DNA of 64,000 bases, taken from positions 218,607,799 to 218,671,798 of the forward strand of contig BTPG01000001.1 in NCBI GenBank assembly GCA_036245525.1, read 5' to 3'. A program made the position numbers and the translations under genes. Below the pieces are notes generated by a model. That model ran no database searches, was not told the origin of the DNA, and was given only the letters and a program-made list of their open reading frames with translations. Position 1 is the stretch's first letter. Every line of letters starts with the position of its first letter. This DNA comes from Semisulcospira habei (lineage: Eukaryota > Mollusca > Gastropoda > Semisulcospiridae). Shown one piece after another: positions 45,886-56,944 of the stretch.

Positions 45886-45960
45886 CGTTTTTGTGAAAAG
45901 CGATATTTTTTATTGTAGCACAATGAAAATCTCGCTTTTTCACAAAAATGGACTTACTGA
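45886..45960. repeat. family E hairpin
   Basis: AAGTCCGTTTTTGTGAAAAG-CGATATTTTTTATTGTAG / CAATGAAAATCTCGCTTTTT-CACAAAAATGGACTT. Confidence 0.85.
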
Positions 45961-45975
45961 CTCCTGTAGAGATCG

Positions 45976-46040
45976 CACACACTGGCTGTCTCTCCTCAAT
46001 TTGCTACTATGATCAGCGGTAGTGAATCGAGGAAGACCCG
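45976..46040. repeat. family L palindrome, diverged
   Basis: CACACTGGCTGTCTCTCCTC-AATTTGCTAC / GTAGTGAATCGAGGAAGAC. Other copies at 46268 and 48937. Confidence 0.65.
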
Positions 46041-46085
46041 TAGCAAGAGCCACACCCATAGCCACACCCATAGCAGTGGGTGTGC

Positions 46086-46124
46086 GTGTGCTGGCTTGTA
46101 ATTTTGGATTACAAACCAGCACAC
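46086..46124. repeat. family H compact hairpin
   Basis: GTGTGCTGGCTTGTAATTTT-GG then ATTACAAACCAGCACAC, a 39-bp minimal hairpin. A right-half copy (GTCCCAAATTACAGACTAGC-ACAC) follows at 46141. Confidence 0.85.
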
Positions 46125-46267
46125 AGATATAGATCATAAAGTCCCAAATTACAGACTAGCACACACAGGCCGGGTAGAGCCTTTAGTGTCATTGTTCCTC
46201 TCTGTTTGAGTCGTATACAATGAAGAGTAACATATCGAAAGAACTTTCAGCCTGTGAACACTTCGAC

Positions 46268-46335
46268 ACACACTAGTCGTATTCTGCCATTCGCTAACGA
46301 TGATCGGGTAACGAATCGAGGGAGACAACCGGTGT
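46268..46335. repeat. family L palindrome
   Basis: ACACTAGTCGTATTCTGCCA-TTCGCTAACGATGATC / GGTAACGAATCGAGGGAGAC-AACCGGTGT. Confidence 0.65.
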
Positions 46336-46537
46336 TTTTTTCTCCAATGAGCAAATCAAGTTCACATTGTTATGATGAGTTTATAGGTAATATTAGTATG
46401 TTGTCATCTGAATTAGTGTGATCTTACTTTGTTTGAGGATATCGTGTGTAATTTACATGTTTTATGATCTACTTGCCTTCTCGTTTTTACCGCACGTTAG
46501 CTTTTTATGAGATCAGAATATTTATTGTCTCCTTTCT

Positions 46538-46550
46538 TGTTGTTGTTGTT

Positions 46551-46582
<32 letters not shown>

Positions 46583-46604
46583 TTTGTTTTCTTGTTGTTG
46601 TTGC
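46538..46604. repeat. (TTG)n microsatellite
   Basis: TTG repeats with interruptions. Confidence 0.92.
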
Positions 46605-46709
46605 GTTTTGGGGGTTTTCGTTTCATGTGTCTTACTTTTATCATTATATCATTGTATATAGTCCTTTGTTCTCTTAGCCATATACGCACAAAACGCTTGT
46701 TGAGTTTGT

Positions 46710-46865
46710 TTGACCAGTTCTCTGCCGAGGAAAACTGAACACCATCTAACTGCAAGAGACATAGATCCTCATGAGCCCCCGCAATTGCGGGGTTGGCATG
46801 AAGATCTATGACTCTTGCGGATGGAGCGTGTTCTTTTCTTTTTAGTGGGCAGTGAAATAGTTCAA
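46710..46865. mobile_element. family A unit, shorter, ends decayed
   Basis: TTGACCAGTTCTCTGCCGAG at the left and GTGGGCAGTGAAATAGTTCA-A at the right, with hairpin 46752-46817 (GCAAGAGACATAGATCCTCA / GAAGATCTATGACTCTTGC). It is symmetric (~156 bp) and lacks the long non-palindromic side of 7349-7560. Confidence 0.78.
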
Positions 46866-47373
46866 CAAACTTAACCTGGCATCAGATTGCTTTTAAGACG
46901 GCTGAAGCTCTTCGGCATTGAATTAAAGTCAGAAACATTATGTGCGACCCCTGACATTATGTGCGACCGCTGACAGCGAAAGCATTAATAGGAAATGGTC
47001 TACACTAGACTTAGTAGAAATACACTGTGGCACCAAAATGTCTGTACTTACACAAGTTTATAGTAAATTATAGATTTTGGGCCCGGGGCTTAACTAGCGC
47101 GATACCGTCACTCATCAAGGCCATTACCGCCGAACTGGATGCGCATTTGCAAGTCAGCTCTCGTCCCAGAAGACACGTGTCCCGCCCCCACCCCCTACCC
47201 CATCCCTACCCAGAAATCCCCGCTGGGCTGTCCGTTAATCCAGTGACAGTTTCACGGTTCCCCCCCCCCCCCCCCATTCGCCCATATTCCAATTGTGTAA
47301 ATCCCTCAAGACTCGTGTCTCACATGCTTTAAACGTCTAGTGTTGACCACACCTCATGGTCTCTCTCACACTG
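46866..47373. other. unannotated stretch, C-run
   Basis: C-run at ~47262-47275. No supported gene. Confidence 0.4.
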
Positions 47374-47470
47374 CAGGGGCGGATCCAGAGGGTGACGACC
47401 GGTGGGGGTAGGGGGTGGGGGGGGGTCGACAGCCCTTTCCCCCTCCCCCTCCGCCCTCCGCCCCTCCCGC
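47374..47470. mobile_element. hAT-like terminal fragment (tentative)
   Basis: CAGGGGCGGATCCAGAGGG matches the general form of hAT terminal inverted repeats (CAGNGGCGGATCCAG). It is followed by a G-rich then C-rich tract. No second end was found. Confidence 0.4.
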
Positions 47471-48193
47471 CCCCCCCCCTCCCCGTTTTCCAAAACTGTG
47501 TCATACAAAAGAAATCCAGAAAAAAGCAGTGACTATCAGGCGAGCATAAATTCATAACAAAGAAAAAAACACGCTTAAAAAGAACAAGTACAAATAAGTT
47601 GTGTTGAAATTATTATTTCTTGGTGCTTCCCTTTTGGGATTTTCTTAACATTGTACTATGGTGCTGTAACCGTTCTCTCTACGCGTGTTTCTTTCTTTCT
47701 TATTATTATTATTTTTTTGTCTTTTGTTGGGGTTTTCTCAGACATACTTAGAGTTTTCAGAGGTTTTTTATTTGTTAAAACTTTTCTTCTTTCATATCGG
47801 GACACAGCACCGCTTTTGGCACTTTTTTTTAAAAGGAAATGCTGATCATATCTACATGCACTTGTCCTCCTCCCGCCTCCACCCTACCTCCCTAACAAAA
47901 CAAGATTAATCAGGCACTTCTGGTTCTTATATGGTGTTAATTTTCTTATTGAAAAGAATGTTCTACCTGGAGTTTCTGCAGGAGCAATCACCTTGTGTTT
48001 GACAACAACACTATACTACCAATTACTCATCCGTCTGAGGAACAAGACAGCCATTTGTGAAAATTGTGATACTGCTCTATACACCCACAAACCTCCTCCA
48101 TATTATGAACACAGGATCACATCACAGAAATAGTCAAGATCACTCATGACGTATACCTCTTACACTGGCTGACGATTACTTAGGGGTTAGTTA
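47471..48193. other. unannotated stretch
   Basis: Possible upstream sequence of the RNase H-bearing element from ~47950. No clear motif. Confidence 0.3.
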
Positions 48194-48765
48194 GTGATCA
48201 AAATGAAGACATTTCACACCTCCGCTCTGGTGACACGCTTCAATGACCACATTGCTACTCTGATGGGCACTGGTGCATGTCCACGGACACTACCTCAAAA
48301 GACAAAGCTACGCAATCTGAAACAGCCAACCTCAGGGAGACGGAAAAGATCAAGCTTTGTGAAGGAACGAGAGCTCTGCAGACAAAACACCAGGCAAAGC
48401 TCCCTGCGCAGGTAGAGGCTCTGAATCCTGCTAGTGACCTTCCACCCTGTGAAAGTAAGCCAGAAAACATCACCATCTCTTCCACGGTACCCTACATCAC
48501 CACCAATGATGAGCACAGCACTGTGAACAAGAAAGCCCTAACACTGGCCATGCTCGAAGAAAAGTTTCCCCAGGAAGCATGGATACGGGCATACACCGAT
48601 GGATCAGCCACAGATGCAGTTCAGAATGAGGGGCTGGGGTGTACATTCAGTACCCAAACGGAAAATGGCAGGCAGAAGCAGTATCAACAGGCCTTCACTG
48701 CACAAATTACAGAGCTGAGGTGGAAGCCCTGGTCCGTGCTGCAAACACAACTTCCACAAATAACC

Positions 48766-48770
<5 letters not shown>
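48194..48770 (+). pseudogene. RNase H domain remnant of a retrotransposon
   Basis: WIRAYTDGSATDAVQN (TDGS with the first catalytic Asp) is followed in a second frame by IQYPNGKWQAEAV and TNYRAEVEALVRAA (the Glu-bearing helix). This is the RNase H layout of non-LTR elements that carry this domain; it degrades the RNA of the RNA-DNA hybrid. A frameshift near 48636 splits it. The domain stops at a poly-T run, so the last catalytic residues are missing. Confidence 0.65.
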
Positions 48771-48800
<30 letters not shown>

Positions 48801-48936
48801 GGGGGGGGGGGTCAGGGCTGACGGGGGAGGAGGAGCCGGGGGGTGCGGGGGTGGGGGGGAAGGAGGGGGGAAAGGAGGGGGGAAGGAGGGGGGCCGGGCC
48901 CCCTGGCCCCCCTACCCACCCCTGGATCCGTCACTG
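48771..48936. mobile_element. poly-T/poly-G block ending in a hAT-like TIR (tentative)
   Basis: A T30 run, G10 and a G-rich segment end in CCTGGATCCGTCACTG, the complement of CAGTGACGGATCCAGG. This resembles a hAT-type end. The block interrupts the RNase H frame, so it inserted after it. Confidence 0.45.
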
Positions 48937-48984
48937 CACTGGTTGTCACACTACCGCTGTAGCGAATCGAGGAGACAACCAGTG
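48937..48984. repeat. family L palindrome
   Basis: CACTGGTTGTC...CTGTAGCGAATCGAGGA-GACAACCAGTG, starting directly at the hAT-like end. Confidence 0.7.
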
Positions 48985-49091
48985 TGGGGTCAGTCTCTTT
49001 TGAGAACGTCCGACTCTGGAATTATTCTGACTGCAGCTGGTACTTGCGTTATATGGCGGTGCCACAAGGAACGGTTGACACATGAGAATGA

Positions 49092-49132
49092 TTAACCTTT
49101 GTGTTAACAGCTACCGACACGCAAAGGGTTAA
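49092..49132. repeat. family D minimal TTAA unit
   Basis: TTAACCTTTGTGTTAACAGC-TACCGACACGCAAAGGGTTAA: only 41 bp, with most of the left arm and the centre gone but TTAA kept on both sides. Confidence 0.78.
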
Positions 49133-49342
49133 AATGTAGTTTACTTCGGCTTCGGTCTCCCATGCTACTGTAATGTAATGCATCTGAAGGACAGTGAATC
49201 AACAACCCCAACAAAGTCTGCAAACCAGGCCGGGTGAAGCCTGAGGAAGAGAACCGAAATCAGTCAACACTTCAAATTCAGTGAACTATTAATGTTGCAG
49301 TTAAGCGTATCTAACGTTGAGAAGACGAAAGACATAAAGCAT

Positions 49343-49411
49343 GTGTGCAGGTCTGTGATTATGGACCTTAAGGTTCTAAGCCGTAAGGTCCAAACTCACA
49401 GACCAGCAGAC
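49343..49411. repeat. family H hairpin
   Basis: GTGTGCAGGTCTGTGATTAT-GGACCTTAAGG / CCGTAAGGTCCAAACTCACA-GACCAGCAGAC. Confidence 0.87.
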
Positions 49412-50082
49412 AATTAAAATAGACTGCTTGAATGTCGACACTTTCAATACAAATACAAATACATTAATGTAAACCAGACTCAGAGCTTTTTAAAAAGAAA
49501 AAAAAGAGACCACGATTATAAATAATTAGCAATTTAAATGAGCGATCCGGCATAACACCAAAGAAAATTTTGAAATCATGTCCTGTTTACACACAGTCGA
49601 GCAATATTGCTTTGCGTTTACTTGTGATGTGTCATTATAGTAATTTTCTCAATTTCTACGCTTTTTTTTCCCCTTTGAATAAGTCACTAAAACAACAAAC
49701 TATAGATGTATGACACCCCAGACAGTTGTTTCATTTGCAAACATATCCAGCGTACAATTAATCCAGCTTACAATTCACTTGTTTTTATCACAGTCTTGGA
49801 ACAAATACTCGCACGTTTGCAGAGACGAAACCATCAAACCATCTACAACATTGAAGTAGAAAAATCTCCCCTCTAGAAACTAACCCCTCCCATCATCCTG
49901 CCCCCCCCCCTCCCCTTTTTTCTATCTCCACCACCACACCCGCCACCACCCCAACCCATCATGAGCAAGTGGTCAAGCCGTTTAATGGTGATTGGCGGTC
50001 AGCCTCGGACGCTTGACCATAACTTTCCGCAAATTACCTGGAGGTACTCGAACACAGTTGTACTTGTATTAAAACAGTGCCA
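49412..50082. other. unannotated AT-rich stretch
   Basis: C-run at ~49903-49912 and CCACC-rich 49925-49960. No supported gene. Confidence 0.4.
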
Positions 50083-50147
50083 GCAAGAGCCATAGATCCT
50101 CATAAGCCCCCGCCAAACGTGGTCTCGTTTGGATCTATGCCTCTTGC
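50083..50147. repeat. family A hairpin, centre decayed
   Basis: GCAAGAGCCATAGATCCTCA-TAAGCCCCCGC left; GTTTGGATCTATGCCTCTTG-C right. Confidence 0.8.
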
Positions 50148-50390
50148 AGGTGGGCACTGTTTAGTACAGAATGACTTAATTTTCTTCTTGTTTTGGAGTG
50201 GGCATGGAGGGTTCTAATTACACCAGTAACGCTCCTCATTTATCAGGATTACAACTTCAGAGCAGTACGTTACCACGTGCCCTCCGCGGTGCGCATAGTA
50301 ATGGGGAAAATAAATATGCATGAGCAACGGCGAGAATGTTATAATATAAAGCCGGGCACTGCGAATAAGAACTTTTTACCCATTCAGCCC

Positions 50391-50563
50391 TGACGCGCTA
50401 CAGCAGGGGATGGGTCGACCATGATAATTCAAGGGTAGTGCCAGATTAGCTAGGCGCCTGTCGGCCCTTGAATTATCATGGTCGATCCATCTCACCTGCA
50501 ACTGGTGCATAGTCATTAGATGACGCCTCCAAAATTTGGGAAATACGTCCGTCGGGCTGAATG
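50391..50563. mobile_element. family I long unit with terminal repeats
   Basis: Ends CATTCAGCCCTGACG and CGTCGGGCTGAATG. Inside, GGTCGACCATGATAATTCAA-GGG pairs with CCC-TTGAATTATCATGGTCGATCC. TTTACC lies left and ATTTAAG right, so TTAA is not intact here. Confidence 0.78.
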
Positions 50564-50872
50564 ATTTAAGATCGACTATCACCAGTGAAAAATAAATGAC
50601 AGAATGAACTGTTGGCGAATTCTGAAATATAAAAAAAAAAAACTGAAACTACTATATTTTCTTAATTATATTTTGTGCAGGACTATGGTCTTAAATCGAC
50701 TACAAAGACTACGATCTGCGAGTGTGAGTAAGGGCTGCATTTTTTTCGACAAAATGGGCAACGTGAATATCATGATAATTGATGGCTTGAGGCGAATCGA
50801 CAATCCCACTGTGACCTCTGCCCCAGTCATTGTTGTCCAGCTGAACATTGCCGCTAATACACACATTGCGCG

Positions 50873-50939
50873 TACAAAGGCGCAGATTCTCATGAGCCCC
50901 AACAGCCCCAGGAAATCATGAGAATCTATGGCTCTTGCT
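50873..50939. repeat. family A hairpin, diverged
   Basis: ACAAAGGCGCAGATTCTCAT-GAGCCCC / ATCATGAGAATCTATGGCTC-TTGC. Confidence 0.75.
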
Positions 50940-51101
50940 GACAGGGACTGGTTCAATGTATTAAAGTGCCTTTCCCTCGAACTGTGGAAGTCCTCAGATT
51001 TCAGCCTGCGCGGGCTGTGTCCAGTGGAAAATTGCTCTGTTGATTACAGGTTTCGAACATGGGCACGCGACATGTGAAGTCATTTGCGAATCTCTCTCTC
51101 T

Positions 51102-51235
51102 CTGTCCTCAGGAGACACAGATTCTTATGAACCGCTCCAGGGCCAGCTGTCCCTCAGCCTGCTTAGGACATTTATTTGCAAGACACATAGGTTTTCATGA
51201 GCACTTTACAGATGCAGCAGGAAATCTGTCAGTGT
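51102..51235. repeat. two family A left-half copies in tandem
   Basis: CAGGAGACACAGATTCTTAT-GAACCG at ~51109 and GCAAGACACATAGGTTTTCA-TGAGC at ~51178; neither has a clear right arm. Confidence 0.55.
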
Positions 51236-51593
51236 TAATGTAAAGTATTGCTAACCTGTTTATGTAAGGATCGACACTTCTCCATCTGCTATTCATTTGA
51301 CGGAAATAATAATCAAATTTATATTTGTAAGTTTGCAGCTAGGCAACCTGTCTAAAAAATCTAATTAAATTTGCATCTATGTTCCTCAAAAAGAGGTGGC
51401 CGTAGGGATTTTAGCCTGCTGGTCATGCTTGGACACGATGGCACTTTGGGACACGTGTGCCAAGCGAATTAGAGCGGCCATTTTCCGATAGTGGTAAAAT
51501 TTAGCGACATGATGATGATTAAAAGGGGAGGTGGGTTACAGGGATGTTACTATTACTGTTACGTTACTGTTACATTATTGAACGCCAGCAGTC
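51236..51593. other. unannotated stretch
   Basis: No supported gene or family. Confidence 0.4.
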
Positions 51594-51660
51594 TACAAGA
51601 GGCATACTTATGGTTCAGCCATCGCAGATTGCCAGGGATCATGTGGATCTACGCCTCTTG
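51594..51660. repeat. family A copy, diverged centre
   Basis: ACAAGAGGCATACTTATGGT left; GGATCATGTGGATCTACGCC-TCTTG right. Confidence 0.7.
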
Positions 51661-51972
51661 TTCGTACCATTTAGAGCCGTGTTTCTGTCTGCCGGGGACG
51701 TGGTCTATCGTTATATAGGATGTCACCCGGAAAATTGCTACTGTTTATCTGTTGTAGTTACTGGCGTCTGAACGAGTTGTTTGCATTCAGAATAGTCCTC
51801 GTTACTCTGAAGTGTTAATTTATACAAGCTGTTTGATGATGACGTGAATTTACGATTGACAAGTCCTCGAGCTTCTCTGATTATGATAGTATTGTCTGCC
51901 TCTGGCGAAACAAGCGATGTCAAAACTCAAGTCGTTGTGTCTGATTGGCGCATTCTTAAATAAGCATCATAA
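51661..51972. other. unannotated stretch
   Basis: No supported gene or family. Confidence 0.4.
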
Positions 51973-52174
51973 TTAATCCCTTGACCTATTTAACTGAATT
52001 AGTGTTGAATGCGACTGGTCCGTTTCAAATAAGTGTAACTAATATTTGCGCCACATTATTTATTTCTGAGACCAATATGTGTCCATGCTTCTTGGGCGGT
52101 TTTGGCTTTTGTTCGCTAAATGAAAAAAGATTCCAGACACAAGAATGTACGTACAGTGCCAGGGAAGGGGTTAA
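51973..52174. mobile_element. family A-type TTAA unit without its hairpin
   Basis: TTAATCCCTTGACCTATTTA at the left; ACAGTGCCAGGGAAGGGGTT-AA at the right. The non-palindromic side (GAGACCAATATGTGTCCATG, CTTCTTGGGCGGTTTTGGC) matches 10404-10442, but no GCAAGAGG hairpin is present. About 202 bp with TTAA on both sides. Confidence 0.72.
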
Positions 52175-52489
52175 GCACAAGCAGATCACACACGGCGCCT
52201 TGCTCCACATGGTTTCAGTGTTAGTTTCGATGTGTTGCTTTGTTTGGGTTTGTTCGCAGTTTCTGGTTTTTGTATATGCTGTTCTCCTTCATCGTGTCTG
52301 AGGTTCACATTTCGGGATTTGCAAATACTGTCCATTTCCATCATCCAGCCCATGTTTCGCCTCAGGAATAATAGCGCCCATGTCCCACAATTTTTCGCGA
52401 GGCCGCTGGATGTGAAAGTCTGTAACAAAGTAACGGGGCTTTGTCCACTGACACCATCCACAGATCCGTATGCATTTTCTATCATTTTC
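52175..52489. other. unannotated stretch
   Basis: No supported gene or family. Confidence 0.4.
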
Positions 52490-52574
52490 TTAACTTATTC
52501 GAGATATGACGTATATGGATGCGTGGCTGTTCGCTGCGTATCTGTATACGTCACGTCTCGAATGAGTTGCTTAA
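52490..52574. repeat. family G palindrome
   Basis: TTAACTTATTCGAGATATGA-CGTATATGGATGCG / CGTATCTGTATACGTCACGT-CTCGAATGAG, then TTGCTTAA. Arms match the copy at 12285 in the outer part and differ in the inner part, again with matched changes. Confidence 0.8.
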
Positions 52575-53186
52575 TCCGTTTAGCGTTGATACACTATAAC
52601 AGAACTAAATCCACGAACCACCCTTGATCCACCTATCTTGTGAATTGCAGTAGTATAGTTTTTCAAAATGAAAATGCTGAAATTCAGTGCCTGTGTGGAA
52701 ATTTAGATCTTGGGAATCAAAGTTTTAATAGTTACCGGGTTGATCAGATCTATGGTACATTACAGGGCATACCTGAATCCTGACACACACCTATCCACCC
52801 ACCCAGTTATTTAGTTATTTATTTATTATAATTCTCTTCGTTTATTTCGTGTTTTATTTTGTTTATTTTTAAGAATTTGCAAAAGCACCATTATTTCCAT
52901 TCAGTTATAACGTCGCAAGTGGAGTGGGCGCAAATTCTCCAGTCCGCTAGTCTGATCAGGATAATTATATTTTCTGGGTCGACTTGAGCAGTTATGTCCC
53001 TTTGATGGATGGCCAGGAGCGCATTTTCATAATGTTCATTATCTCTGCCTCCGTACTAATGTGTGGGTCTCTTGCGATTGCCGAGCAGTCGTATGGCGAC
53101 CCTTCTAGGGGGACAGGGAACGAGTGAGGCGGCGGTGGCGGATTAAGTTGAAACGGCGATTAAGTTGAAAGATTATGAGCCTTGAA
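52575..53186. other. unannotated stretch
   Basis: No supported gene or family. Confidence 0.4.
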
Positions 53187-53198
53187 GATTCTATCTAT

Positions 53199-54290
53199 CT
53201 ATCTATATCCCGTAGTCTTGCTGACCGTTGGGGCACCACTGATGACTTGGCAACCAGCTCCCTCCAATCCTTTCTGTTCTCTGCCATTCTCAGCGTATCG
53301 CCCAGCTTCAGTCCTGTCCACTCTGAGATATTGTCCTCCCATCTTTTCCTCTGTCTTCCTCTCCTTAGTCCTCCTTGCACAGTGCCTTGCAGGATTGTTT
53401 TGGCAAGCCCTGCTGAACGCGTGACATGCCCATACCACTTCAGTTTGCGTTTTTTTCACAATGGCTAATAAGTCTTCATAGGGCCCGATGGCTTGCCTGA
53501 TTCTGCTTCCCACTTCCTCGTTTGTGATGTGATCTCTGTATGAGATGCCAAGCAGCCTTCGAAAACATCTCATTTCAGTAGCTTGTATCCTCCTTTCAAG
53601 GTCTGCTGTGAGGGTCCATGACTCGCAGGCATACAAGAACACTGAGATGACTAAGGAGCGCATCAGTCTGATCTTGGAGCAGAGTGTGATGTTTCTGTCC
53701 TTCCATATGGTCTTCAATCTTGTCAGTGCTGTTGTTGTCTGCGCAATCCTGGACAGTATTTCTGGTTTTGATCCCTCATCTGTCACAATGGCTCCTAAGT
53801 GATTGAATTTCTTAACTGTTTCCAGTTTTTGGCCTCCAACCATGATTTCAGTGCCAATGCCACTGGCGTTGTTGGTCATCAGTTTGGTCTTCTCTGCACT
53901 GATTTCCATCCCATATGCAATGGCTGTACTATCCAGCTTTTCCACCAGCTGAGCTATCTCCTTCTCTGTTCCTGCAAGGCCATCAATGTCGTCTGCAAAG
54001 CGCAAGTTCGTGATTGTTCTGCCTCCAATACTGACAGTTCCTTCATGATCTTTCAGAGCGTCCGTCATGATTCTTTCCAGAAAGATGTTGAAAAGAGTAG
54101 GTGAGAGCAAGCAGCCTTGTCTGACTCCAACTGTAGTCCTAAACCAGTTTCCTATTTTGCAGTTGAAGCAGAATGCGCTAGTGGCCTTGTTGTAAAGGTT
54201 TGCTATGATTTTGATCAGGTTGGCATTGATGTTCACGGTGAACCAAAGGGCTGCATGCCACACCCTGTCAAACGCTTTCTTAAAATCCAC
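53199..54290 (-). pseudogene. reverse transcriptase, C-terminal two thirds, frameshifted
   Basis: VDFKKAFDRVWH (first catalytic Asp), GVRQGCLLSPTLFN, LRFADDIDGLAG (catalytic Asp-Asp, residues 98-101), GMEISAEKTKLM, FNHLGAIVTD and FLYACESWTL are in order. At ~53449-53456 an A7 run (minus) shifts the frame. The true C-terminus (GLRRGRQRKRWEDNI, SARLRD) continues in a second frame to 53195. A further shift near 54365 separates it from the AGFRPGRS region upstream. Confidence 0.85.
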
Positions 54291-55910
54291 AAAGACATGA
54301 TAGAGGTCCTGCTGGTGCTGGAGGTATCTCTCACATAGAACTCTCAGGTTGAAGATCTGTTCAGTATGCTGCGCCCTGGTCTGAAGCCTGCCTGTTCCTC
54401 AGCTATGATTTCCTCTGCCTGTGGCTTCAGCCTGTTCAGTAGGATCTTTAACATGACTTTGCTTGGGTGGGATATAAGATTGATCGTGCGATAGTTCTGG
54501 CATTGATGTAAGTTGCCTTTTTTGGGGGAGAGTTATTATAAGTGATTGGGTCCATGGTGTGGGCCAATCCCCTGACTGATAGATCTTATTGCAGATTGTT
54601 AGTAAGGCGCTTATCGTGTCTTCTCCCCCTTCTTGGACTAGCTCTGCAGGGTTGTTGTCTGCTCCTGCTGCCTTCCCTTTTTTTCAGCGACTTCACTGCA
54701 GCCTCTACTTCTTCTCGGAGGATGGGATAGTTGCCATTGTTGGTCAGGGGTGGGTTGACAAGTATGCCTGGGTCCCCTGCAGCTCGGTGGTTGTACAAAT
54801 CTGAGCAGTACTCTGTCCATCTCTTCAGTATGTCTTGGTCTTCCGTAAGACAGTTCCCTTCACTATCTTGAATGATCGAGGAGCGTCCTTGTTTTACACT
54901 GGTCAGGTCTTTCACCAGCTGGTATGCTTTTTTGCTATTATTTTTGTTCAGATTTTCTTCTACGTGTTTACACTGATCTTCAATCCACTTATTCTTTGCC
55001 TTTTTCATGCTTTTCTTGGTATCATGGTTAATTTCCCTGTATTGTTTAGCTCCTTCTACCTCTGATTTCTTTTTCTTTAATTCTCGACGCTTGTCACATA
55101 GAACAAAGATGTCAGCTGTAACCCAAGGTTTCTTTGCTTGTCGGTGTTTGCCAAGGATCTTACTGGCTGTTTGGGTTACAACAGTGTTAAATGTGTCAAC
55201 CAGTGTGTCCACGTCCGTGTCTTCTGCACCCAGAAGAGCAGTGGTGCGAATTTTCCTCCATTCTTTGCCTGAAAGGCTTCCGCTACCTCTGGGTCTTTCA
55301 GCTTCTCGAGGTCAAACGTGATTCTGGTGGGACCCTGCTTGTTGACCTTCTTTAGGCGGAGTCGGAAGGTCATCATCACTAAGTCATGGTCACTTCCAAT
55401 GTCTGCTCCTGGAAAACTTCTGTCTTGGCAATGTTTACACTGGTTTGGAAGCGTCTCTTCACCATGATGTAGTCAATTTGGTTATGGTGCTCTCCGTTCG
55501 GGCTGTGCCATGTCCACCTTCTGGATGCTTTGTGCGGGCCAAACGTGTTCATCAGCTTTATATCATTTGAACTGGCAAATTCCAGGAGCCTTAAGCATCT
55601 GTCGTTGATCTCTGCATTGCAGTAGCGTCCGCATGTGCCTTTCCAGTTCCTAGCAGCATCCTCTCCTATTTTGGCATTCCAGTCTCCCTGCACCACATAA
55701 AGATGTCTTTCTTGGGGGTCTGGTCCAAAACTTCTTGCAGTTGGTCATAGAAGTCTTCTATTTCCTCATCGCCATACTCCTTTGTTGATGCATAAACTTG
55801 TACAATGGTGATATTAAATGGGGTTGCCCTCACGCGTATTGTGATAAGCCTACTGGAGACTGGCCGACAACTCATGACGGTGTTCACGATGTCTTTGTGG
55901 ATTAGCTCGC
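54291..55910 (-). pseudogene. apurinic-type endonuclease and RT N-terminus, several frameshifts
   Basis: Pieces in order on the minus strand: VQVYASTKEYGDEEIEDF (55887-55666); QGDWNAKIGE and NQIDYIMVKRR (55696-55379), both typical of APE-type endonucleases that nick the target. Then come a linker rich in Lys/Glu (55212-54586) with RRELKKKKSEVEGAKQYRE, and LREEVEAAVKSLKK, the start of the RT. An A7 run at ~54677-54683 breaks the frame just before the conserved GKAAGADNNPAE. At least five frame breaks lie between 55700 and 54300, so it is not functional. Confidence 0.78.
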
Positions 55911-56220
55911 TACTAATGAATTTACATTACCGAAGCGTGCTATATTTGATCTTTGTGTTCCACGATAGAAGTTGACGGGTCCTACACCTCCAAGAACAGC
56001 TCGCTGGTAATGCAATTACGATCCGAATCGGGCTGTTCTAGAAGTGTGTGGGCAAGGCCCGAAGTTGACTGATCAGAACTTTGCGTGTGGTACCGACTAA
56101 CTTAGACTTCGAACAATCGCCCATGGTTGTTTCTAAACATTTGCATAAATTTGATTGTCTTTAATCAGCTTATGCGCGCGCACGCATGTACAGTCAGCCG
56201 AGATGAAATAGGGAATTCAA
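55911..56220. other. unannotated stretch
   Basis: No supported gene or family. Confidence 0.4.
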
Positions 56221-56301
56221 TTAACCCCTTCGGTGCAGCGGCAATGAAACAACGCCCAAGGACAAGAGACATAAATCCTCACGAGGATCTATGCCTCTTG
56301 C
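56221..56301. repeat. family A unit, left end plus shortened hairpin
   Basis: TTAACCCCTTCGGTGCAGCG, then ACAAGAGACATAAATCCTCA directly joined to CGAGGATCTATGCCTCTTGC. The GAGCCCC centre is deleted, leaving a short hairpin. Confidence 0.78.
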
Positions 56302-56944
56302 TGATTCTATTTATATCACAACTTTTCTCAAGTGCAAGGGTTTCTTATAAGTTATATCTGCCACAGTTTAATTTTAACATGCACTGGTAGGCCAGGGCTT
56401 TAATGCGTAGACCAATTTCAGCAAGATATTGTCATTTTAGCGTGGTGTGAAATTTAATCAAGTACAAAAATTTAAACTTTTGTGTTTTTTCCCCCAAAAG
56501 CAACGTACATATTAATAGATCCTATGATTGATTACAGATTTTTTGAAAGTTTCGATTTTATGATTAAATACAGTTAAAAACTCGAAAATTGTGTCATTTT
56601 TTAAATTTGCATCCGAAGCGCACAAAGCCAAGAAAATTAATTATCACTTTTTATCAGGAAATTTTGCTTAATAATCTGGAATTCCCAATAATGTCGTGTT
56701 TTGTGCTTGGAACTAATTCAGCGTGTTTTTGTTTTTGTTTTTGTTTGTGTTTGTTTGTTTTTAATCAAATATCGGTGGTAATAAGATGTCTGTCAGGACT
56801 CTGTTTATGTTAGCTGGTATGACTATGACTGCCTTTCAATAAGTCCGCAAAACGTTTTTATGTCTTGTAATATGACTGCAACCAATGCAGTATAAACACG
56901 TATGGCAGTGATTGAACGTGATCCAGTGACATCTCCTCAGTCAC
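56302..56944. other. unannotated AT-rich stretch
   Basis: TTTG repeats at ~56728-56760. No supported gene. Confidence 0.4.

Larger units (their letters stand above)
53187..55910 (-). mobile_element. non-LTR retrotransposon with endonuclease and RT, decayed
   Basis: A ~2.7-kb element on the minus strand ends in an ATAG microsatellite (53189-53208 reads TCTATCTATC on plus). It covers most of an endonuclease/RT ORF but is 5'-truncated near 55910. It belongs to the same broad group as the element at 59965, and is different from the RTE-like pair at 12671 and 28610. The closest clade cannot be fixed by eye. Confidence 0.85.

Noticed and set aside
47651..47909. Hydrophobic ORFs suggesting membrane proteins (also 9678-9965, 21146-21426)
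   Set aside because: Phe/Leu richness comes from T-rich DNA in several frames.
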